From positions 2,239,831-2,303,830 of the forward strand of contig BCIA01000002.1 of NCBI GenBank assembly GCA_001599815.1: a DNA stretch of 64,000 nt, read 5' to 3'. The stretch is from Furcasterigmium furcatum. Taxonomy: Eukaryota > Ascomycota > Sordariomycetes > Glomerellales > Plectosphaerellaceae. Made by a program: the position numbers and the translations under genes. The notes beneath the pieces were generated by a model. It was not told where the DNA came from. It was given only the letters and a program-made list of their open reading frames with translations, and did not search any database. Positions 1-11,704 of this stretch are shown one piece after another. Within the stretch, counting starts at the first letter, position 1, and every line of letters starts with the position of its first letter.

Positions 1-7
1 GTCCCGC

Positions 8-1084
8 TCAGCTCTTGAGCACGGCGGCGGCGTTGGCGAGGGACCCGCTTCCCCTAGAGCTGAAGATGCCGACGATTCCGAAGCCGACGTAGAAGAGGGC
101 GAGGGGGTACGCGACGAGGAGGCGCATGTGGCGGAGGCGGCCGGTGACGCAGAAGATGCCGGAGGCCGAGTACGTGCACCAGATTATGGCCGCGGTCGTG
201 AGGACGATGCCGAGGGGGGTGTCCATGGGCATGACGATGCCGACGAGGCTGGTCGCGACGAGGGGGAGGAGGCAGTAGCCGAGGATGGAGCTGGAGCGGG
301 CGAAGGTCAGGGTGCTGGAGAAGTGGCCGGGGCGGCCGGGGACGGCGCCGGGGGCACCGGGGTAGCCGCCGGCGTCGGGGCCGCCATATTGCGGCGCGGA
401 GGGGTGGGAGTGGGAGTCGGCTTCGTGAGGCCCCGTCTCGGATGGGGTCATGAGGGAGAGGATGACGTGGAGGGAGGAGGACCCGAGGAGGGCGAGGCCG
501 TAGACGTAGCCGAAGTGGATCTTGCCGGAGAAGAGGAGGAATGTGGCGAACTGGGATGGTCAGTGGGAGCAAGACGTGTATTGACGGGGGCAGCGTACCA
601 AGAGGAAGAAGAGTAACGGTCCCGCCAGGTCGGAGTCGTCCATCAGGTGCTGGTCGATGCGGCGGAAGGGGTTGAGGACGGCGAGGGTCTGGAGAAGCGG
701 TCAGCGGGGAATGTCTACGAATGACAGGGAGCAGCTCAGCATTACCTTTTGGCCGACATGACTGAAGTCAATCCCGAGCTCTGTCAGGAGCGGCGGCTCT
801 CCCTCGTAGCCTTCTGTCGAAAACGCAGCGATCCATCCTGTTCTCAGGCCGCCCTGCTCGCCCATACGCCCTGACACGCCGCCGCCGGGCGCGCCAAACC
901 CGCCGTTGAACCCTGGCGAGGGAGCTGCTCCGAACGCTGCGCCCTGCTGCGCTCCGAATCCATAGCCTGCTTGCTGGCCAGCACCCGGGGCCGCTGCATA
1001 GTTGGACTCGTAGAAGTTGAGGTTCTGTGCGCCGCCGCCTCCGCCACCATAGGCGGGTGGTTGAGGGGCGTAGTAATTCGACAT
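8..1084 (-). CDS. YIP1: Yip1/YIPF5-family Golgi-ER membrane protein
   Basis: Three exons (1084-746, 688-599, 550-8) joined by canonical GT-AG introns give 323 residues. The N-terminal third is a cytosolic G/A/Q/Y-rich stretch starting MSNYYAPQPP, followed by the conserved segment ending in LGIDFSHV and then several hydrophobic segments (for example SILGYCLLPLVATSLVGIV and LLVAYPLALFYVGFGIVGIF), as in Yip1. Family members bind Ypt/Rab GTPases and act in COPII vesicle formation and ER-to-Golgi traffic. The length fits the fungal family. The start codon is the first ATG in frame and the frame is continuous across both introns. The gene ends eight bases from the window edge but is complete. Confidence 0.9.
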
Positions 1085-2069
1085 TGCCGTGTCGCTAGCT
1101 CGGTGTGTGTGTGTAAATCGTCAAGAGGGAGGTGATCCGAGGTATCGGGGTTGCCGAAGGGAGAGAGTCGAGGCTGCGAGAGCCAGTGTCGCGAGATTGT
1201 CGTCGGTGGGAAGTTGACAGCTTGGAGCTTTTGGGCATGTGGATGGCGGCGGCTGGATGCTGGATCGCACATGGACCAAGCTTTCGGTGTCGTGGCGGCA
1301 GCTTTCTGACTGCCTGGTCCATGATCACGTGCAGAGGTGGCCCGTGCCCCCTTTACCCCTTTCTTGTCTTCCCCTTGTGAATCGAGCCCCTTTTCACTGG
1401 AGCATTCACAAACCTGTTTGTGCCTGAATCCGCAAGATCTTTTACGATATAAATCTCTCACAATTGTCTGCGATGTGATACCGAGTATTCGCCCTGCTTC
1501 TATGCGTCGTTCCATCACAACTCCCAAAAGTTAACCGAGTCAGGCTTGGACTTCGCCAAAGTTGCCCCCGTGACATCTACGTCAGCGCTCAGCATTCATG
1601 TTCTTGTGAATAGTCATGGCCATACTGATTTCAAGTGGCCGGGGGACGATCGAGGAAGACGGGTTTACGCGTCTGAGCGAATCTGGTATGGTCCAGGTAG
1701 CTTCGTCATGTGGCAAAAGCGTTGACCAACACCTGCTCATCGTAAAGACTCTCAAGAAAACGGCGCAAAAACGAAGTGGTGGCTGGCCTCGGGCTTGATA
1801 ATCCAACGTGATCTCGACTGAGACCTTGTGCTTCATATCTCCCGAGACTCTTCCCTCGAGGCCTATTTTACTAATCCTCAATACATCACACGCCATGTCA
1901 ACGGGACACCTATGTTCAACAACCCGATGAGGGCCGGTATGTGCATTGATATGGTATAAGTTTATGTACATGAAAGATTGCGGCCGTTAGCCATGAAGCA
2001 TCCCCTCTGCGCGACCAGTCATGCAGAGTGATTAGTCAAGTATTCCATCGTCCTCTGCCCCTGAGCCAC
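1085..2069. other. intergenic, YIP1 promoter side
   Basis: About 1 kb between the YIP1 start and the PL9 stop. Several open frames overlap on both strands but none has a recognisable domain, splice context or codon bias. A 129-codon minus-strand frame (1971-1582) is the longest and I do not support it as a gene. Confidence 0.6.
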
Positions 2070-3260
2070 TTAGACCCAGTGGGTGGTGGCACCGTAGCTG
2101 GCGCCGTTGGCAGGGCGGAGGAAATCGCTGGGGACGATCTTGCCGTCGGCCTGGCGGGGGCCGCTGACGAGGGTGACGTCCGTAGTGATGAAGTCCGAGT
2201 CGCCGAAGGAGCTGACGTCCTGCCAGCTGTTGCCGCTCCCGGAGACGTCCTCGAGCCTGTTCTGGTCGTCGGAGTCGTTGGTGCCGAAGTTGCTGCCGGC
2301 GAGGTTGCCCTCGTAGGTGGCCGAGGAGGAGCGCTGGTTGAAGCCCTCCTCCTGGTTGTTCCAGGCGGTGTTCTGGGTGAGGGTCATATCGCCGGGCATG
2401 TTGTTGTCGGTGAAGCCGCGGCGGAAGTTGTCGAAGGAGATGGTGTTGCGGACGATGTGGAAGACGTCGGCGCGGTTCGAAGTGGAGCCGCCGCCGAGCT
2501 TGACGCCGTGGCCGTCGTTCTCGTGGGGGTTGAAGTCCCAGCGGTTGTAGCCGTTGCCCCAGACGATGCAGTCGAGGATGGTCACGGACGAGGTGAACTC
2601 GTACAGGTCGATGCCGTCGTCGGAGTTCTCGAAGATGCGGGCGCCGCGGATGATGTTGCCTTCGCCAGAGCCCTCCTTGATAGCGAAGCCGTCGGAGTTC
2701 TTGCCGTTGTTGCGGGGGTCAGCGTTTCGGGAAGAATCGAGGTAGACGATCTCGTTGTTAGAGATATCGTTCTGCATGTGGAAGCCGGTCTCGTAGTTGG
2801 CGGTGGTGGTGATGCGCTCGAAGTAGTTGTTGTGGGAGTCCTTCACGTAGACACCATAGGGGCCGTGCTGGAAAGTGATATGGATGACCCTCCAGTACTC
2901 GGCGTTCTCGAAGTGGAAGATGCCGCGCTGGCTGCCGGGAAGGCTGCCACCGTACTCGACGGGGGTGCCCGGGAGGTCATCGCCATCGACGATGACCTCC
3001 TCGCCCTCATAGGAGGAGATGGTGTATGGGCTGCTGGAAGAGCCCTTCGAGGTGAAGTGGATGTTGCTCGTGGGGCGGTAGGTACCGCCGCGGAGGTAGA
3101 TGGTGTCACCGGAGCTGGCAGCATCGACGGCGTCCTGGATGTCGAGGTAGGGCGAGCTCTCGGAGCCGCTGCCGCTGCTGGAACCGTCCGGAGAGACGAA
3201 GATGTCCGCCGCCAGGGCGGCCGGCAGAGCGGCGAGGATGAACTTGAAGATGGGAGTCAT
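2070..3260 (-). CDS. secreted pectate lyase, PL9 family
   Basis: Single exon of 396 residues. The ATG at 3260 starts a clear signal peptide (MTPIFKFILAALPAALA) cut before ADIF; the frame runs further upstream only through a GTG. After that comes a right-handed beta-helix protein with the PL9 signatures NSDGFAIK (about residues 188-195), NSDDGIDLYEF (about 212-222) and HGVKLGG near residue 254. By analogy with bacterial Pel9A, the aspartates would bind calcium and Lys254 would be the catalytic base; this is family knowledge, not shown here. The expected role is cleavage of polygalacturonate in plant cell walls outside the cell by beta-elimination. The long antisense open frame over this gene is a codon-bias shadow. 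Confidence 0.88.
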   Translation of the reverse strand: MTPIFKFILAALPAALAADIFVSPDGSSSGSGSESSPYLDIQDAVDAASSGDTIYLRGGTYRPTSNIHFTSKGSSSSPYTISSYEGEEVIVDGDDLPGTPVEYGGSLPGSQRGIFHFENAEYWRVIHITFQHGPYGVYVKDSHNNYFERITTTANYETGFHMQNDISNNEIVYLDSSRNADPRNNGKNSDGFAIKEGSGEGNIIRGARIFENSDDGIDLYEFTSSVTILDCIVWGNGYNRWDFNPHENDGHGVKLGGGSTSNRADVFHIVRNTISFDNFRRGFTDNNMPGDMTLTQNTAWNNQEEGFNQRSSSATYEGNLAGSNFGTNDSDDQNRLEDVSGSGNSWQDVSSFGDSDFITTDVTLVSGPRQADGKIVPSDFLRPANGASYGATTHWV

Positions 3261-4712
3261 GGCAAAGAAGTGCACTTACACAGTAAGCACGGGAAAGATA
3301 ATGCAGGAGAAGAACGGATGGACAGGTGAATGAAGGGTAAAGATCGGCTTGTTGAGACAGGAAGAAGAGTAACAGATCGGTGCGAGAACCGGCTGATCTT
3401 ATAGCACGGGAGATGATCAAGATGTCCGCTCGTAGGGCACCGTCGGCTCCTCCCTGCCCAGCGCCACTGCCGTCCGCACCTCCGCAACATGTCTACATGA
3501 GGCAATCTGACCACACGGAGCTCCAGCAAGAGCCCCTTCTCCGATATTAGGGCCCGGGGTGAGGCGGCTCGGCGGCGGCGGCGGCCACGGCAGGAGCCGA
3601 CCTCTCAGAGCGCATGGTGCAACGACATCCCGGCATTGCGAACAAGGAGGGACGTCGTCGGGCGCGGGGCGCTCACGCGTGTCTTCCGGCTCCGATAGTG
3701 CCCAGTTGCAGGAAATTCGACGGAATGCCTGATGGGGGTGAAATGCTGGGTCGTCAATCGATCATCATTCCCGCTTGCGTACAGATGAACCGATGACAGA
3801 ACCATGGTTTGGTGGGTAAGGGGTGGACCGCGGCATGGAGGATTGTCCCAATGGGGAGGGCCGCGAGGATGGATATCAAGCTGGGAAGTGATCTGCTGAG
3901 ACCAGGCGGGTACCGTGAGGCTCTATTGGAGCGGTTTGTTACGCCGTCTTGTGGGCGTCAATGTGACCGATGGCAATATCGAGCACATACATAAACAAAC
4001 CCGGCTTCCCTGAATACGCGCGGCCGCCAAGTGGTTGTGATATTTCAGAAATGCCGACGTTCCTTGCTGATCAACTTGGCGCATCATTCTCGCAGTAACA
4101 ACACCCCGAAATCTCCGGTCCGGTGCATGTTCCCCACGGCCAGCTCACTCAAACTCAAAAACTGGAGTATCGTGGCCTTGATGATGGCTTGAGTTCGGAA
4201 TCTCTCCGAGCTTTGGACGTCCAGTATGTGCCGTCCTTCAGGCGATCATGAACCATCTCATCCATGTGGGAGTTAGCAGTCAGGAAAAGTCCGCGGAGGT
4301 AAGAAGAGCAAGTAGAGCAGCCATCTACGGGCGCAACGGAGTAAGCGACCCTCCATGTCGTATCAGCATGACTTGGAAAGAGAGCAAGTCTTTTTGTCGT
4401 CCTTGGCCTGTTTTAGGATCTCGAGTTGGCTCACAAAGCTCCAGAAAGTCCGAGGCCTTATCGGGGGCTTATCGGCCACTGATGTGCGGATGACTAAGCT
4501 TCGGCTAAAGCCCGGCGGACCGGACCCCGATGGGAAATTTCGTCCGGCAGACTTCCGCGGCAACCCGGACGGACTATCGCGATTTTTTTTAGATGCGCGA
4601 CAACGTCTTTGCGAAAGCAGCCCACTCTTCCCCAGGCTGAAGCGCCGTCCGCCGGAGCAAATCATCACTCTCATCCGAAGGAGCGACAGATTTCGTTCTG
4701 TTCGTTGCAACA
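3261..4712. other. intergenic
   Basis: About 1.45 kb between the divergent PL9 and PAM16 genes, so both promoters must lie here. Only short overlapping open frames are present and none looks like a protein. The 80 bases ahead of PAM16 contain a T-run (TTTTTTTT) and pyrimidine-rich patches. Confidence 0.6.
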
Positions 4713-5203
4713 ATGGTTCGTCCTCACCTGCCCACCTTGCCCTCCTCCGAGTTCGCTGCTAACAGTCGCCACTCCAGGCGCACCGGCTCATCACCCAGAT
4801 CGTCTTCACCGGCTCCCGCATCCTCGGCCGATCCTTCAGGGCCGCCTTCACCCAGGCCCAGGCGTCCTCCGAATATGCTCGCGCCCAGGCCAAGAACAAC
4901 CCCGGCGGCGTCGCCGCCGGCCGCGCGAACCTCTCCAGCGGTATGACCCTCGACGAGGCCTGCCGCATCCTCAACGTCAAGGGGCCCAAGGACGGCGCCA
5001 CATCAGAGGATGTCATGGAGCGCTTCAAGAAGCTCTTCGACGCGAACAACCCCGAGAAGGGCGGCAGTTTCTACCTCCAGAGCAAGGTGCTGCGGGCGAG
5101 GGAGCGGCTGGAGGCCGAGCTGGGGCCGATGGTTGAGAAAGCCGAGGCCGAGGCTGAGGTGAAGGAGGGGTTCAAGCCCAAGATCTACAAAGACGACCGG
5201 TGA
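4713..5203 (+). CDS. PAM16: Tim16/Pam16, import-motor J-like subunit
   Basis: Two exons give 142 residues. Exon 1 is only the ATG (4713-4715). A 62-base intron (4716-4777, GTTCGT...GCTAAC...CCAG) follows, and exon 2 continues AHRLITQIVFTGSRILGRSF. This is the standard Pam16 N-terminus and recognition of it decides the structure. A degenerate J domain starts around GMTLDEACRILNV and lacks the HPD motif, as expected. Pam16 pairs with Pam18 at the matrix side of TIM23 and restrains its stimulation of mtHsp70. The acidic/basic C-terminal tail ends KPKIYKDDR. Without the intron the first frame would encode a meaningless peptide. Confidence 0.92.
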
Positions 5204-5651
5204 TCAAACCAGTAACGAAAACTCGACGAAAACTCGACGTCGCCAACAACTTGCAAGGCTTGGAAGCCACATGACTTCCGCAAGCGACAACTAGTCCCAA
5301 CAACGCGGGGACCCTGCAACATCACAACAACCCTACTTCTCTCGACTCCGCATGGCATGGCGTTTAAAGGGCGGGCCTGGCACGGCGCGTCGGCATCTTG
5401 AAATGGATTAGACGCAAGAGCAGCGCGCTAATACTGTGTACAATACTTGTTAGATATCTGGGGATACTGCCCTGGACTTGGCTTTGACGACAATGTATCA
5501 CTATTGACGACAGTCCCCGGGTTCGAGCCATAACTTGCTGCAGACCGCAGGATTGACGGCACATGCATCGATCAGAAGCCACGGACATGCTGATGTGGAA
5601 CAGTTCCAGAATGCAACGGGATATCATTTTGCGCCAGCCAAATCTTTGGTA
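5204..5651. other. convergent 3' region
   Basis: About 450 bases between the PAM16 stop and the stop of the next minus-strand gene. It presumably holds both 3' UTRs. I see no gene or structured element. Confidence 0.6.
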
Positions 5652-6698
5652 TCATACATTGGAGCTCTCGGCCCTCAGCCCGCTCGGGGTATTGCTTCCA
5701 TTCCCATTTCCGTTTCCGTTCCCGTTTCCCCGCCGCCCGTTGCCGATGCCTGAGTGTCGCAGCCACGCTGCGCTTATGGATAAGGGCCGCGACTCAGTCC
5801 CGACGGTGCCCTCCCCGGACTCCGAGATGGGGGCGATGTACCCGAACGGCGACAGCTCCGAGCTCAGCGTCCGCCGTTTCGGCCGCGGCCTGATGGGTAT
5901 CCTGATCTGGTTCGAGGAGAGCGGCCAATTTAACGTCCCGGGGCCTATCGCCGCTGCTCGCCCCAGCACGTCGTTAGGCGGCTGGGGTGTTGCCGTCGCG
6001 CTGGGCAAATCGATGTTTATTGTTGGCGGCGCCATGTCCGCGAGTTCCTGGCTGGTCGTGGAGCCGATGCTCTCGCGCGTGCGGTCCCGGAAGAAGAACA
6101 GGATGGCGAGGATGCTGACGAAGAGCAAGAGGACGAGGAAGCCGGCAATCAGCGCCACGACTGCGTCTCCGCTCAGAGCCATGGGTTCGGAGGCGGCGTT
6201 GGCGTCCGAGTCGGAGGAAGACTCCGTCGGAAGGGGTGATGATGGAGATATTTGAGATGTCGTCTCCCAAGTGCTGTTCGTTCTTGGTCCGCCTGTTGCG
6301 GACGGGTCGCTCAGAGTGTAGGTGACGGTGACGGTTTGAATTCCATCCTGCGAGGATGTTGTTCCCTCGACGACTGTCCTGGAGCTGGAGATGTCCTGCA
6401 CGGAGGTTGGGCTTGGCGGGAGACGAGTGTTGGTACTTGTTGTCTCTGGCGTCCCGTCATCTGAGCGACTTGTCGGCTCGCTCTCTCTTCCCGTCCTTGG
6501 GGACGCTTCTTCCGCCTGCGCCCGTCTTGGCTCGACGCGGGCCTCGGGAGCGCCTGACCTGCTTCGCCCGAACGCGCCGCGCTTTGTCGGTGCCGTCCAG
6601 AGCCGTGTTATGGTTGAAATAAACGTGGGATGTGTCTCCTGCTGAGAACTTGCTCGCTTCCCTCGGCTTCCGTGTTCGAGCAGATATTGAACCTTCAT
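5652..6698 (-). CDS. single-pass membrane protein, Ser/Thr-rich ectodomain
   Basis: The frame from the ATG at 6698 encodes 348 residues. A Ser/Thr/Pro-rich region with little structure (including IQTVTVTYTLSDPS) is followed by one strong membrane segment (DAVVALIAGFLVLLLFVSIL...FFFRDR) and a cytosolic tail ending with repeated GNGNGNG. This resembles fungal wall-stress or Mid2-like membrane proteins in layout only; I cannot name a family. The 5' end is uncertain. A hydrophobic leader in another frame (LLLHFHLVATLAFPPAVFA, near 6790-6730) would join in frame through a 61-base intron (6702-6642) but has no ATG. The true protein may therefore start further upstream or have lost its start. Confidence 0.6.
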   Translation of the reverse strand: MKVQYLLEHGSRGKRASSQQETHPTFISTITRLWTAPTKRGAFGRSRSGAPEARVEPRRAQAEEASPRTGRESEPTSRSDDGTPETTSTNTRLPPSPTSVQDISSSRTVVEGTTSSQDGIQTVTVTYTLSDPSATGGPRTNSTWETTSQISPSSPLPTESSSDSDANAASEPMALSGDAVVALIAGFLVLLLFVSILAILFFFRDRTRESIGSTTSQELADMAPPTINIDLPSATATPQPPNDVLGRAAAIGPGTLNWPLSSNQIRIPIRPRPKRRTLSSELSPFGYIAPISESGEGTVGTESRPLSISAAWLRHSGIGNGRRGNGNGNGNGNGSNTPSGLRAESSNV

Positions 6699-8309
6699 TG
6701 ACCGACGAGGGCTGCGTCGGATCGAATGGGGCAAAGACCGCGGGTGGAAAGGCCAAGGTGGCAACGAGATGAAAATGAAGTAGAAGAATTATGAAATATT
6801 AGTCAAATGGAGTTTCCGGCGCATGTTGGCCTCAGGATTGGGACATGGCAAGGCAGAGAGTGTAAGTGAGCGACAAGTTGATCAGGAGGAGATAGAAGGC
6901 AAGGCTTCGTTGCCTAACCTTGATGCGCGGAGAGACACAAAACGAGTGGAAGGGGTATTTTGACAAGAAGAGAAACTAAGAAGGAAGCTGGGGAAAATGA
7001 TCGGACATATGGCGCTCTATGAGCACTGCCAGGGCCAAGGCCGGCGGTGGCAAGGGGAGGAAGCGAACTCCAAGCGAACATCGCGGTCTTCATTGGTGAC
7101 ACAGAGCCACCAGGATACGGGGCTCAAGGGTACTGGACGGGGGCGGAAAAAGGAACCGAGGCCGCAATTGGATATTTGCCCCTATGAAAATGTCCATTTC
7201 TGTCATGGAAGCGTCACGCGGGGACGGGACGGGATGCGTCCGGCATGTTAGACCGCGGTTCTTCGCTGATCCAGCCGGACTCGGGCGGGCATGAGAGGAT
7301 GGGATGAGAGGCAGCCGGGGGGGCCATCTCCCGCAAGAAGCAAGGTGATCTCTCTCAGCTGCTCGGCAAAGCTGGACATCCGATGTGTGAGAGATGCCAC
7401 TTCTGACGAAAAATTCCCGAACTCATGCAGCTGTCCGCGTGCTGAGGTCGCGCTCTGGGGCGAGCCAGGGGACGATCCGTGTCAGCCGAGAGGGACCAGT
7501 CGAGCCGAGTGGTTCTTTCGGGGGCATCCGCGACAGGATGCCAGTTGAGCTTATATGAAAGGGCGCCGGGCCGTGGTGTATGGTGACCTGGAAAGTGGGC
7601 GTACGGTCGTCCTCCGACTTTGCGACGTGACCTGAGACAGGATCACGACGTCGAGGTGCAAGGGTCAGATCGATGGGACGTCCACCTCACTAACAAAATG
7701 GATGAGTCAGCACGCGCACTGACTTTCAGTGCTCCACGGCCCTGAAGCTGCCCCTATCCCTGATCTTCACCCTCGCAATCTGGCCGCATGAATGCTCAGC
7801 GTCATCATCCGATATCCGTCGACAATCTCGGGCGATCCCTGCCTGGCCACGAGCCGTGCTTGAAGCTCTGGTATGAACTGCCTTCGAGACGCGCGGATCA
7901 GCCCTGCCACGCGGGGGATCATGGCCCAAGCTTGGCTGCCCGACATCCTCCTCGCCCAATTCGGAGCCTCTGCAATGGATGCATCAACCTGATCCCTGTT
8001 GCAGGAGGGGTTCGATGCCGTGAGGCTTCACTTGCATGCACACTCATCGACAGGGCTGGGCCAATATCCATGCAAAGCCGGTCGCTCGGACCATTCTATT
8101 GATCTCCCCAGACTGATTCTGACATAGGATCGTACCCCATTACACGGACGGTCTATCGTCGCATCATCTAAGTCTTGGAGCTGACCGGCTCCCTAGTATG
8201 TACAAGCAGAATGCAGCGCAAAAAAGGCTTCAAGAGAGGGTATTTTCCGACGCCAAAACGCCAACGCAACGTAACGCAGCAAACATTGAAAAGAGCAAGC
8301 CAGCGCTTC
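6699..8309. other. intergenic
   Basis: About 1.6 kb with no supported gene. Short open frames occur on both strands (for example 7291-7548 and 7788-8102) without domain signal or splice logic. The proximal 100 bases hold the possible leader of the neighbouring membrane protein. TATA-like motifs such as TTATATG near 7553 are present but not assignable. Confidence 0.5.
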
Positions 8310-9864
8310 TCACACCATATGCCCCCCGTCGTCGCCCCGGTCCGTCTCCCGACGCAACCCGTTGTAGCTCCGCTCAGGGGCCGCCAGGTCAGAGCCCCGA
8401 TTGTACACGGGCGCCGGGCTCAGCGGCGTGTGCCCCATCGCCGGGTCGCTGAGGCCCATGACGAGGCTCTCGTCGCTCTGGCGCCATTCCGGCTGGCCGA
8501 AGGACCGCGGCGGGCTCAGCGGCGGGGTCAGCGGCGGGAGGGGCGCCGTGTTCGGGGTGCCTGTCTGCTCGTCACCATGGCCGCTCACTGCTACCGAGGA
8601 CGGCCGGCTGTCGTTCAGGATCGGCCTGCCGTCGCTGGTCACCGTGTCCAGGCGGGCGGACTTACTGCCTCCCTTTGCCATCATGCGACTGAGGCTGACG
8701 CTCGTCGGCTGCGGCGCCTTCTTCGTCAGCCTGTTGAAGCGGCTGCCGACGCTCGTGTTCCTGCTCCCGCTGCCCGGCGTCGTCGGCTCCGTCCAGGGGT
8801 AGCCGTTGTAGCTGATGCGGCTGGTGAGGTTGACGCTGGCGGTGTGTGTCCCGCGCCCGCGCGAGCGGGTGTGGGAGTTGGAGTGGGAGTGGGGGTTATA
8901 GCCCGGCTGCAACGACTTGCGCCGGGGGTCGGCCATGATCCAGGGCGCGACGCCGGCGAAGAGCGGGCGCAGGGTGGGCGCGCTGGCGCAGATGATGGCC
9001 AGGTCGACCTCGAGGACGGTCATGATGAAGAAGGCCAGCGAGTTCGTCACGCCGGTCATGTCCGGCCGGTAGTCCTTTCGCAGGCTCAACGCCAGCCGGA
9101 TGACGCCGGCGCAGATGACGAAGATCCCGAAGTTGAGGACGACCGAGAGGATTGCCTTCTGCTTGCTCGGGATGTCGAGGCCCGAGATGGCGGGCATGAT
9201 GAGCAGCATGAGCCAGGCGTCGGTGAGGGCGTGGAAGGTTGAGCTCGCGATGAGCAGGTCCTGGAGGCTGCAGCACTGCATCGGCCTGCCGAAGAACTGC
9301 CCAGGGCCTGGGTGGCACTGGAACACGCTCATCAAGAGCATGGGGATGCCAAAGGCGATGACGAAGCCGATGGTGATCCAGACGGTGCGACGGTACGGCC
9401 GGCTCGAGCTGAAGAGGCGGAGGTAGAACGTCAGGATGGAGATTTTCGTGAGGCAAAGGCTGACTTGGTAGAAGAGGAGGCCGAGGTATGTTCGGAGGAT
9501 GTACGGATGCACGGCCCAGCTGTTCTCGTCCATCGACGCCTGCAACGCCAGCTCATCGGCGTGGAGGACATCCGGGCGTTGGGATGCCACGCCGTAGATG
9601 ACGCATACAGCGGTTCCGAAGAGGTAAGCCGCAACAATGAGGCTGTCGTCGAGGAACCACTTCCTCAGGAACCCGATGCGGGCTACGAGGCGAGAGAGCA
9701 CAATGACTGTGCAGATGCCATGGGGAATGATGAGCCCAAGGAGGGCCAGGGGAATCCCTAGGTCCTGCGTCTTGTCAGCACAACCTCGACGGCGAGACAG
9801 CCGGGGAGGATCGAGGTGCAAGACTCACACTGGAAGGCAGAATCTCTCTTGAGGATTCGGACAT
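8310..9864 (-). CDS. rhodopsin-fold integral membrane protein (SAT4/PTH11-like)
   Basis: Two exons (9864-9829 and 9764-8310) give 496 residues. The short first exon encodes MSESSREILPSS. The 64-base intron has GTGAGT, a GTGCTGAC branch region and ACGCAG. Seven hydrophobic segments follow, with the family landmarks KWFLDDSLIVAAY, LTKISILTFYLRLF, FQCHP and ALTDAWLMLLIMP, so it fits the fungal rhodopsin domain family. A long Ser/Pro/Arg-rich cytosolic tail occupies the last 190 residues or so. Such proteins sit in the plasma membrane and PTH11 relatives act in surface sensing. There is no CFEM domain at the N-terminus, so a PTH11 role is not implied. Confidence 0.88.
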
Positions 9865-11704
9865 TGCTGAGACTGATGCTGGGTTAGGTCAGTCCGTCCG
9901 GGTAGGATGATGAACCAGGTCGGCGATCGACGCTATCTATATTAAACCGCAGAGGTCAAGAGATCAAGCGAAGGACAGGGAACAAGCAAGAAGTGTCTGA
10001 GGACAGGCCCTTGCGAGACGTCTCATCCGGCGACGCAGAGGAGATGGGAGCCGAACCAAAGAAGCTCTCCAGGTCGATCCTGGCTGTCAGGGGGAGGCAT
10101 CGCATCTACTTGTACATATGTCGGTCCGGTCCACCTTGAGAGGCACAGCGCCATGTTGATCCCGCGGCAGCCTCCCACGCTGGAAGCTCCTCCCCATGGG
10201 GGGACGTCTTGCCCAGCATTTGCCCAGCCGGAACTTGTTGGCAACGTCCCGAACGGTACCCCTGGAACCCGGATGCAGAGGCTTACGGTGTCGACTCTTT
10301 TACCGGGGGCGTGGGTGCATTCAACCGGGAGGCGGCGCATAATACCCCAGAGTAGTGTGTGCGCAGCGGGCGAGTTCTGGCCAGCATCAGATCCTGTCGG
10401 CCAACAGGCTAATAAAGAGAGCACCAGGACGGGACAGAAGTAGAGGCTGTTGGCCTGACACTTTTCAGGGGCACGTCTTGGTGCAGGGGGAACTCCGCTG
10501 CCTCGAAAGGGTGCGTCGTGAGCTTCGAATGGCTTCAGACCCGGACGACTTGCGGCTATGGCGGTCAATCGACCATCATCCATTCCCCATGCGCTCACTC
10601 TGCTCCGGGATGTCGACAGCCTCCGGCCCTCTGATCGGTCTAGCAGTCTGCCCAAACCGGAAACCGCTCACGGCAAGTTCACTGCGATTTCGCCCCGGCA
10701 CTGGGGCGGCGGAGGCGACATCCTCCGTCCGCAGGCTGGGCGCCCCCTTCTGGCAAGGCTTCGCTGCATCCCGACGTGTCTGCGATCACGAGGACCGCAG
10801 AAGCTATTTGATTCATTACTTGTCGCTCCGTTCAAGCTCCGTGGATCTTTGCTCGTTCAAGGATTTCCCCGCTTCCCCAGATTCTGCAACGGTGACAGTG
10901 GCAGTTGATCCTCCGTGGTCGAAGCTCTGTCCAAGTCCCAGCCCCTCTCGATCGGCGGCGGGCTGAGATATTGGACGATTGGACATCTGGTGGTGCGAAT
11001 TCGCTTGGACCAAATATTCTGCCCATGTAAGCTGTTCGATCCGACATTCCGGCACCAAAAGGCACACCGGCCCCTCTGGCGTCGCTAGGGGACTTTGGCA
11101 GCGCCGTAGAGGGACGATTATGCCTCCATCGAGAATAGACGAGGCATGGGTTCACTGACCCCTGCCTGCCTGGCCCTGAATGCTTGACAGGGGTGAGATG
11201 GACCGATTCTCCCCAGACTCTGGAAGCGAGGGCCTCCAGCGGACGCGCACTGTAATGTGTCGCTACATTGGGACGCCCAGGACGCCACCGGTACCAAGAA
11301 ACAGGAAAGTCTGGGGCACTCATTACCACCGGCCGCACCAAAAGTCGGAGGCTGGGCCGGCTCGGACTGCTCCCGCGGCGGCGTAGCAACACCAAACGTT
11401 CCGGAGAAAGTGATGCTCTGTTCCGCGTATTGGGCCGTCTCCTCAAGATCGAAGATCATCTCCCTATCCATTATGCTGGCAAACGGCTTCGAAACTCTCT
11501 GACGTACCCTGTTACATCCTCACAGCACTCGTTTATAAACCCTCAGAACGCCGCTCTCTATTGTATAGGATTGAGAGGTCTCCAGACACGCATGCCCATG
11601 CTCCTATTGTTCTTTCGCGATTAGTCCCTCGCATGGCATGGCCTCCATGTCACGAGGAACCACCCCAGTCTCCGCTGTCGACACCGGACTACTGGTACCG
11701 AGCT
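9865..11704. other. intergenic
   Basis: About 1.8 kb without a supported gene. Overlapping open frames up to about 210 codons exist on both strands (10655-10023 minus, 10355-10966 plus, 11446-10832 minus), but they contradict one another, lack domains and show no intron signals. They look like chance frames in GC-rich DNA. Confidence 0.5.

Noticed and set aside
844..1527. 227-codon minus-strand frame overlapping the YIP1 start
   Set aside because: It overlaps the YIP1 first exon in another frame, has no domain and begins in promoter sequence.
2028..3329. 433-codon plus-strand frame opposite the pectate lyase
   Set aside because: Val/Gly/Ala/Asp-rich shadow of the GC-biased third positions of the PL9 gene; no domain.
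5510..5545. GGGTTCGAGCC, similar to a tRNA T-arm
   Set aside because: No matching acceptor, D-arm or anticodon arm upstream and the T-stem does not pair.
8175..9242. 355-codon plus-strand frame opposite the rhodopsin-fold gene
   Set aside because: Arg/Ala/Val-rich antisense shadow.
10023..11446. Several 150-210-codon frames on both strands
   Set aside because: They overlap each other and none has a domain, plausible introns or family-like composition.
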